From: Asterionellopsis glacialis
Taxonomy: Eukaryota > Bacillariophyta > Plagiogrammaphyceae > Rhaphoneidales > Asterionellopsidaceae
Length of the DNA: 13,724 nucleotides
Assembly: GCA_014885115.2 (NCBI GenBank)
Contig: WKLE02003038.1
Coordinates: 1 to 13,724, forward strand
Direction of reading: 5' to 3'
Position numbers and translations under genes: made by a program. Shown here in pieces: positions 8,572-13,724 of the stretch (the stretch's first letter is position 1; the number at the start of each line of letters is the position of its first letter). The notes under the pieces are model-generated. The model was not told where the DNA came from, searched no databases, and saw nothing but the letters and a program-made list of their open reading frames with translations.

Positions 8572-9533
8572 TCATCAAATCGCTCCATTTGTTCTATTTG
8601 TATTGGAAGGACATCAAATACACTCTGTCGAGAAAAATTATGAGCATCCCATGCACCAGAATCGGTGGCAATAACAGCGTATGCCATAGGTCTATCTCTT
8701 GAAGTATTCTTTCGTCCACGATGGACAACTCGATAATCAAAAATCAATAATGAACCCGCAGAACATCCAGGAGATTCTAAAGCATTCAGAAATTCTAGAT
8801 CATCATCATTATCATCATCATGTTGGTCGAGTAAGTGAAGTGCACGAGAAAGAGCATTTGTATCATGATGCGATCCAGGCCAAAATTGTGTCCCATCTGA
8901 ATCAGGTTCAACATCTACTAATGGGATAAATAATGTATATAGTTCACCCATTTTACCATCAACATGAAAATTTTGCATTTCAGCTCCAGGACGACTAACC
9001 ACTGCACCAGACATGATGACACGAGAATGACTCGGGAAGTTTAAGCAATCACACGCTTTTGTTACTGCCTGATCAATTAACGATTGCCAATCAGAAATAG
9101 GTCCATCTTCTGTATCAGCTTCAAAGGAAATATCATACCGATATTGTTGGCGATGGCATATTTCTTGAAATACAAATGCAGTTTGCTCAACATCACAACC
9201 AGCATCCTCTGCCGCACTTAGCAGCATATCGAGACGTTTTTGTACAACATCACGTGCTGGTAATACTAAATTGTCATCTACTTTACACGGTAAATTGACA
9301 AACCCAAATTTCATTAAGTCGGATTGAGCTTGTTTTTCTGCCGCTGCTCTTGTCGTGGTTGATTTCAATTCACCACGATTTGGTGATACAGTCAGAGCAC
9401 TGGTATGGTTACATGAAACCATCAAGAGACCCATCAAGAGATGAGGATAGCTCCGCCATTTTCTATTGTTCTTGTCATTTCTTTCAACGGCACAGAACTG
9501 AACATCTTTCTTTCTTTTCATATCTGGTTGCAT
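8565..9533 (-). CDS. Phytanoyl-CoA dioxygenase-like 2-oxoglutarate/Fe(II) oxygenase
   Basis: Predicted non-heme iron oxygenase of 322 residues that would couple 2-oxoglutarate decarboxylation to hydroxylation; substrate unknown. The iron ligands fit the family: His190 and Asp192 in FHVDGKMGE, and His271 in FDYRVVHRG, with Arg281 (RDRPMAY) placed to bind 2-oxoglutarate. GTQFWPGSHHD between them is typical of PhyH-like proteins. An Asp-rich loop (HDDDNDDD) interrupts the core before the distal His. Residues 29-48 are hydrophobic (HLLMGLLMVSC) and lead to TSALTVSP followed by a Ser/Thr/Arg-rich stretch, which could be a signal sequence with a weak ASAF-like plastid-targeting site. The frame extends to 9560 but starts there with TTG; the first ATG is at 9533 with A at -3, and a second lies at 9521. 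The stop meets the candidate small gene on the other strand. Confidence 0.8.
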   Translation of the reverse strand: MQPDMKRKKDVQFCAVERNDKNNRKWRSYPHLLMGLLMVSCNHTSALTVSPNRGELKSTTTRAAAEKQAQSDLMKFGFVNLPCKVDDNLVLPARDVVQKRLDMLLSAAEDAGCDVEQTAFVFQEICHRQQYRYDISFEADTEDGPISDWQSLIDQAVTKACDCLNFPSHSRVIMSGAVVSRPGAEMQNFHVDGKMGELYTLFIPLVDVEPDSDGTQFWPGSHHDTNALSRALHLLDQHDDDNDDDLEFLNALESPGCSAGSLLIFDYRVVHRGRKNTSRDRPMAYAVIATDSGAWDAHNFSRQSVFDVLPIQIEQMERFDDY

Positions 9534-10247
9534 GATGGTGCGATCTGATAGGACACGCAACTCGATGATGTTCTATCAACCAACCAAACAATCGGCGAGA
9601 GTGCCAACAGCATCGAACTGCAATCGATATCAAGAAGAAAAAAATGAGAACTTGAAAAATGGGCGGGAAATGCGCGCAGTTTTCCATAAAAAGTTTGAAA
9701 ATTCGTGCGTTTGTCCCGCTCTCGGAGGAGGGACAGACACTAAGTGTGATATCAAGGCCTTGTTATGATATTGTATGATGATGTAGTTCGATAGACTAGT
9801 TATTTCGGTTTGAAGTTGTTGTTCTCAGAAGTCTAAATAATAATAATCTGATGACTACACTCTAGTCTACCTGTTAAGTTCCAAACTATAGGTTACTAGG
9901 TCCAAACTCTAGACTGACTAAAGTAGACCCTTACTCAAGGAGTACCAGGTAGCTACTTTAGGACTAGAGCATAATGTCACTCCTTGGAAAGAAAAGAATC
10001 ATTGCATAACTAAAATTATGTGTATGCTTAAAAGTAGCTGTTACAGGAAGGATTAATACTAGTCTAGAGAGAGGGGAATAGCTTGAGTAATAGAGGGAAG
10101 GGAATCTTGTTTACCAGATTCTGGGAAGGAATATTATTTTTTCTAGGAAAAAAAAACCGTTGATTGAAAAATTGTGTGATAAAAACATGGCATGTATTTC
10201 ATTCGTTCAATTCAAAAAGAATAGAAAAGGTGTGTCAAAAAAAAAGC
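9534..10247. other. Intergenic spacer between two minus-strand genes
   Basis: It lies 5' of the dioxygenase-like gene and 3' of the R3H-SUZ gene. There is no supportable gene. It contains a small local direct repeat, TTCCAAACTATAG and GTCCAAACTCTAG (about 9879-9912), one AGTACCAGGTAG word like those in the 6-kb cluster, and poly-A/T runs near 10140-10160 and 10236-10245. Confidence 0.5.
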
Positions 10248-12842
10248 TTAGGTATTTCCCCCCTTAGCTTCCATATTACCGCCATCTTCCGAATGCTTAC
10301 TGCCAGCAGCAGGTTCATCTATGCCTCCTCCACCAAGACTTGAATTGCTTCCCTGACTACGAGTACTCACATTCATATTGCCACTATTCTGACCACTACC
10401 TCCATGACTACTAGTACTTGAACTCATACTGGAACGTTTCTGTGGTTGCCAGGGAGCTTGCTGTTGTTGTTGCTGTTGTTGTGGTGAATAAGAACCTGTG
10501 CCTCCAGCAGGGGCTGCATAACCACCCACTTGTGGTGGCGGCATCATCATCATGGGTGGTGGTGGTGGTTGATGGACTACACCTGTCATTGGATATTGTT
10601 GTTGTTGTTGATGATACAAAGGATTTGCACCATGTCCGTAATAACCAGTAGGCGGTGGACCTGGTCCACCAGCAGGATTTGGGTACCCATACGGTATACC
10701 AGCTGCTCCATATTGCGCTCCTGTTGCCATGACAGGCATATATCCTGCCATGGCTGCCGCGGCAGCAGCAGCTGCAGCAGGATTAGGAAATCCTGGCTGC
10801 TGTTGAGGTGGTGCCCAACCCATCGCTATGGCTGTTTGTATGGCTGCTGCAGTCTGTTGCGCATGAGCTTGTGCCTGCTGTTGGGGTGTAGGATGTGACC
10901 TGCGACGAAAGTCAGGATCGTATTGTTCTGCCTGACGATTTCTCCATGTCACCTTGCTGGCTCCTCCAATGGAAGCTGCTGCTGCTGCTGCTGCACGACT
11001 TGCATTAGTATTATTAGTATGACCACTGGAAGTATCACTGTTGTTGTTGTTGGCTTCCTTCGAGCCATCATCACTGTTTGCTGGAACATCATCATTTGAA
11101 GATTCAGGTCCCGTTGTCTTTATTCTTTCGTCAGTGGGTCTATCAGTTGTATTTTCATCTAATTTTGTATTTTTATCATTGTTGTCACTACCGGCAGTAG
11201 TAGTAGTAGTAGTCCCAGAGTCGGCTTTCTCTTTATCATCAGTGTCGTTCTTGTTTGTATCAGTAGGGTCATGTAATGGATCATCTATATTTGTACTAGT
11301 ATTTCCAGGTGTGGTGGCCTCCTCTTCTGGTATCAAGGTGACGAGATCAATTGGACCAACACAAGATGAAAAAGGGTTTGGTTTTTGTGATGCCGCAGGT
11401 GAAGACGACGTGGATGTTATTGTGGGGAAGGATGCATTCGCATTTCCAGTTATTGTACCAGAGGCATCTGTTGATACACTTGCACCTGACGAGTGTACTT
11501 CACCCAATGATTCATTAAATATACGCGCTCTAGCTTCGGCGTACATCTTTTCCCGATCCGAGAGGGAATGGCCTGACCAATTCTTATTCATTTTGATTTT
11601 GTTGGATGAATGATTTCGTTGTAAATTCGATTGTGACCCATGGTTCCCCAACGACCCCGATGACCCAAAGCTACCAAAGCTACTAGAGGAACGTTTCATA
11701 ATTGTCATTTTTTTCTTTGGTTGGGAGGGTCGTGTAAGCATGGGTGCATTGGTACTACTTCCACTAGTGCTAGCAGCACCTGATGATATCATACTTGCAC
11801 TTAGCGATTGTGTCAATGCTGTCATGCTCCGTGATCCACGATCATTCGGCCCTAGTCGTCCAGCGGAAGACATACTGGACATGCGATGTCGTGTCGTTCG
11901 ACTTGTGGGATGAGGTGTGTGGTTTTCTTGGGTGTTTTGTATATCCACCAGTAATTTTGTGGGAATGATGGATACATCCTTGACCTTGATGAGTCGTATG
12001 AGACCTGCACCGAATGGTTGAGGCGCCAATGTACCACCGACATCAATGGTTAATGAATTTTCACGATTAATATGGAACCGATCTGCCAATCGATGAAGAC
12101 ACAGCCGTTGAAATGATGTTTGTTTCCCCGGCAGTGGTTGTTGTTTGATTCGTTTCCCTTGTGGTGTTTCAATGACTACAATCGAATTGCATGGACCACC
12201 CACTTCCATACTATCCATGGTAGTATCCTTCATAAAGTCTACCAGTGCTTGTTCCAAACGCAGCAATCCAAAACGTTCACGGGGATCACTCAAGGCGGAC
12301 AAGAGAGCGGAGTCAATTTCATCTTGATCGACTGGTGACTGTGCTGTCGTAGGATTAGTACTAGATTCTACGGGGGAATTTTTGGTACTTGGAGAGGAAA
12401 CCATGGGAAAACTTGCATTTGATGCAGGACTTGTATTTGCATTTGTTCGTCCCAAATTGTTCCTACTTCCGCTTCCGCCTCCGGTACCAAGAGATCCAAC
12501 ATTATCCACCGAGGACGAAAGACGACCTCGCGGTGCATTCGCGGAGGGTGCCACTATGGTGGTTCGCTCTGCCGGTCGCTGTTGTGCTGCTGTCCTGCTC
12601 GTTGTTTCCGAACGACGAGCAGGCTTTCTCAAGGCCGCATTATTGTTATCTTCATTATTATCGTCGTCGTCGTCCTTTGCCGTCAGTTGTGGAGATTGTG
12701 CATTATTGAAATTTCGACATGGCGATGTTTCTTCTTGCTGTTGAAGATCTGGTGCTTGGGAATTGTTTTCGTCCGTACGACTATTTACCGCCATGGTTGC
12801 TCCTGCTGCTCTTGTCGGTGGTGTTCCTTGCTGTTGTGACAT
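10248..12842 (-). CDS. R3H-SUZ domain RNA-binding protein (R3HDM/Encore-like)
   Basis: An 864-residue intronless frame starting at an ATG. Residues about 175-305 carry an R3H domain: DSALLSALSDPRERFGLLRLEQALVDFM leads in (in parts), and the R-x3-H signature is Arg246-LCL-His250, followed by RLADRFHI. This binds single-stranded nucleic acid in known members. A SUZ motif follows near 427-445 (SLSDREKMYAEARARIFNES), as in R3HDM1/2, ARPP21 and Drosophila Encore, which act in mRNA control in the cytoplasm. YDPDFRRR (641-648) recalls a post-SUZ motif of this family. The rest is low complexity: Asp/Asn runs (57-68), Ser/Gly, Thr (544-549), Ala (617-623, 689-697), Gln (745-749, 788-795), Pro and Met runs, mostly from trinucleotide repeats. 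The C-terminal Q/P/A-rich tail is likely disordered and could promote condensates; that is inference. The role is post-transcriptional regulation by analogy. Confidence 0.9.
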   Translation of the reverse strand: MSQQQGTPPTRAAGATMAVNSRTDENNSQAPDLQQQEETSPCRNFNNAQSPQLTAKDDDDDNNEDNNNAALRKPARRSETTSRTAAQQRPAERTTIVAPSANAPRGRLSSSVDNVGSLGTGGGSGSRNNLGRTNANTSPASNASFPMVSSPSTKNSPVESSTNPTTAQSPVDQDEIDSALLSALSDPRERFGLLRLEQALVDFMKDTTMDSMEVGGPCNSIVVIETPQGKRIKQQPLPGKQTSFQRLCLHRLADRFHINRENSLTIDVGGTLAPQPFGAGLIRLIKVKDVSIIPTKLLVDIQNTQENHTPHPTSRTTRHRMSSMSSAGRLGPNDRGSRSMTALTQSLSASMISSGAASTSGSSTNAPMLTRPSQPKKKMTIMKRSSSSFGSFGSSGSLGNHGSQSNLQRNHSSNKIKMNKNWSGHSLSDREKMYAEARARIFNESLGEVHSSGASVSTDASGTITGNANASFPTITSTSSSPAASQKPNPFSSCVGPIDLVTLIPEEEATTPGNTSTNIDDPLHDPTDTNKNDTDDKEKADSGTTTTTTAGSDNNDKNTKLDENTTDRPTDERIKTTGPESSNDDVPANSDDGSKEANNNNSDTSSGHTNNTNASRAAAAAAASIGGASKVTWRNRQAEQYDPDFRRRSHPTPQQQAQAHAQQTAAAIQTAIAMGWAPPQQQPGFPNPAAAAAAAAAMAGYMPVMATGAQYGAAGIPYGYPNPAGGPGPPPTGYYGHGANPLYHQQQQQYPMTGVVHQPPPPPMMMMPPPQVGGYAAPAGGTGSYSPQQQQQQQQAPWQPQKRSSMSSSTSSHGGSGQNSGNMNVSTRSQGSNSSLGGGGIDEPAAGSKHSEDGGNMEAKGGNT

Positions 12843-13010
12843 GCCTCTGGATCGGAGCCCTTGAACTCACTAAATACAACTAAGCCCCCCTCACAGGACT
12901 TTCGAAAGCGCATATACCCCGGAAAGTGTTGAACAGGTACTCAGAGCCACTACTCTTTGGTTTTTGTTAGGTTTATCCTCTCGTCTCTCATATACAAGAA
13001 GTAGTACACG

Positions 13011-13051
13011 ATGAGCTCTATGCCTTTTGCTGAATCAACTACGAGTATAAG
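13011..13051 (+). other. Possible first coding exon of a divergent gene
   Basis: An ATG at 13011 (A at -3) reads 13 codons, MSSMPFAESTTSI, and then meets a strong donor, AAG|GTAAGC, at 13052 in phase 2. Without splicing the frame stops in the donor TAA. It would be divergent to the R3H-SUZ gene, whose ATG is 168 bp away. No convincing second exon is visible in the remaining 670 bp, so it may be a relic, a chance match or have a distant exon. Confidence 0.2.
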
Positions 13052-13414
13052 GTAAGCAGTGTTTTGCGGTGCTTCGGTTCTGTGCTGTGCTCTCGGCTCT
13101 CTCTCGCTCCTTGAATCTCGTATCCTAGACTTCCGGTACTCTGGGACTAGAGTCCCCTCTCTGGAGGCCCTTTAGGTCATACTCTTTCTCTCTTTCACGA
13201 TAGTCCTACTAGAGGTCCTACTGTAAGTATCCCCTTTAGAGTATTCTATAAAAGTAGTGCATTTATATAAGTACACCCTTTATACTAGAATCCCTCTACC
13301 TAGGACTACTCCAGGACAATTCTCTCTGTCTTCTACTACACTTGCTACATATAAAGAGTCGTTTTACCAAAAAAGGATCTTTTACAACATCCGACCCTTC
13401 CCTGACCCCATCCC

Positions 13415-13438
13415 CTGTCCCAGCCATGGCTGGGACAG
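13415..13438. repeat. 24-bp perfect palindrome
   Basis: CTGTCCCAGCCA (13415-13426) and TGGCTGGGACAG (13427-13438) are exact reverse complements with no spacer. It is GC-rich in an otherwise AT-rich region. Symmetry ends at 13414 and 13439. Confidence 0.95.
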
Positions 13439-13724
13439 TACTTGGGTACGTGAATATTTAATTTTATGAATTCCGTTGACATGTTCTGGTTCTGCGATAC
13501 ACTGTACTTGATACGATAGAGCCCCTGTAGATTGTACAGTAAAAACCTACCAGGTAAAACTCTAGAACTAAAAAGTAAAAGTACTATCTATGTACTTTGA
13601 GCTCTGGAACACTTCGGTTTACTCTGTAAATTAAAAACCGTATTTTCAGTAAAGTACCTTTCATGAGTAAGGGATACAACTTCAGCACCATAGAGATACA
13701 GGGTTTTCGGATAGTTCAAAAACT

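Larger units (their letters stand above)
12843..13724. other. Right-hand intergenic region
   Basis: It includes the 5' flank of the R3H-SUZ gene. No ordinary gene was found; the longest frame (13257-13469, +) starts with GTG and has no recognisable product. It contains a possible first exon, a 24-bp palindrome and a GGGACT-AG-AGTCCC inverted repeat at 13143-13156. A CT-rich patch lies at about 13085-13110. Confidence 0.5.

Noticed and set aside
10530..10898. Plus-strand His/Trp-rich frame antisense to the R3H-SUZ gene
   Set aside because: Composition is that expected from reading CAT/CCA-type repeats in another frame; no domain.
11041..11613. Plus-strand frame of 190 codons antisense to the R3H-SUZ gene
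   Set aside because: Starts with TTG and is a shadow of the low-complexity, repeat-coded region of the real gene on the other strand.
13246..13270. TATAAAAG followed by TATATAAG, resembling TATA boxes
   Set aside because: No supported gene follows on the plus strand, and such words are common in AT-rich DNA.

Overview
The window looks like nuclear DNA from a unicellular stramenopile alga, most likely a diatom (inference from gene style, not a database match). The genes are eukaryotic: they start at ATG in good context, one has a clear GT-AG intron of 98 bp, and there are no ribosome-binding sites or operons. Products are diatom-like: an AAAP-type amino-acid transporter with a long hydrophilic N-terminus, a TKL-like kinase with an IIFRDLKPDN catalytic loop, a phytanoyl-CoA dioxygenase-like enzyme with an N-terminal hydrophobic segment, and an R3H-SUZ RNA-binding protein full of Q, A, S and N runs. 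Genes are separated by AT-rich intergenic DNA.

Layout from left to right: 1-626 is upstream DNA carrying a 122-bp-spaced direct repeat. 627-2560 (+) is a two-exon amino-acid transporter whose N-terminus is built of two kinds of internal repeat. 2561-3181 is a gap between convergent genes. 3182-4777 (-) is a protein kinase. 4778-7359 is a 2.6-kb intergenic block with an unusual cluster of GGTACC-type words and perfect palindromes. 7360-7893 (+) is a small zinc-finger protein with an ARMET/SAP-like C-terminal helical domain. 8153-8571 (+) may be an unrecognised two-exon small gene with an (AAC)10 microsatellite in its putative intron. 8565-9533 (-) is the dioxygenase-like gene. 9534-10247 is intergenic. 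10248-12842 (-) is the R3H-SUZ protein. 12843-13724 is intergenic, with a possible divergent first exon and a 24-bp perfect palindrome.

The genes do not form an evident pathway. They read as ordinary neighbours: membrane transport, signalling, a likely ubiquitin- or protein-binding small protein, an oxygenase and post-transcriptional regulation. No CRISPR array, transposase, integrase, tRNA or rRNA gene was seen. Several long open frames start at TTG or GTG rather than ATG, so starts were moved to the first in-frame ATG. The most unusual material is the palindrome-rich intergenic DNA, the recently duplicated modules in and upstream of the transporter, and the candidate small spliced gene.
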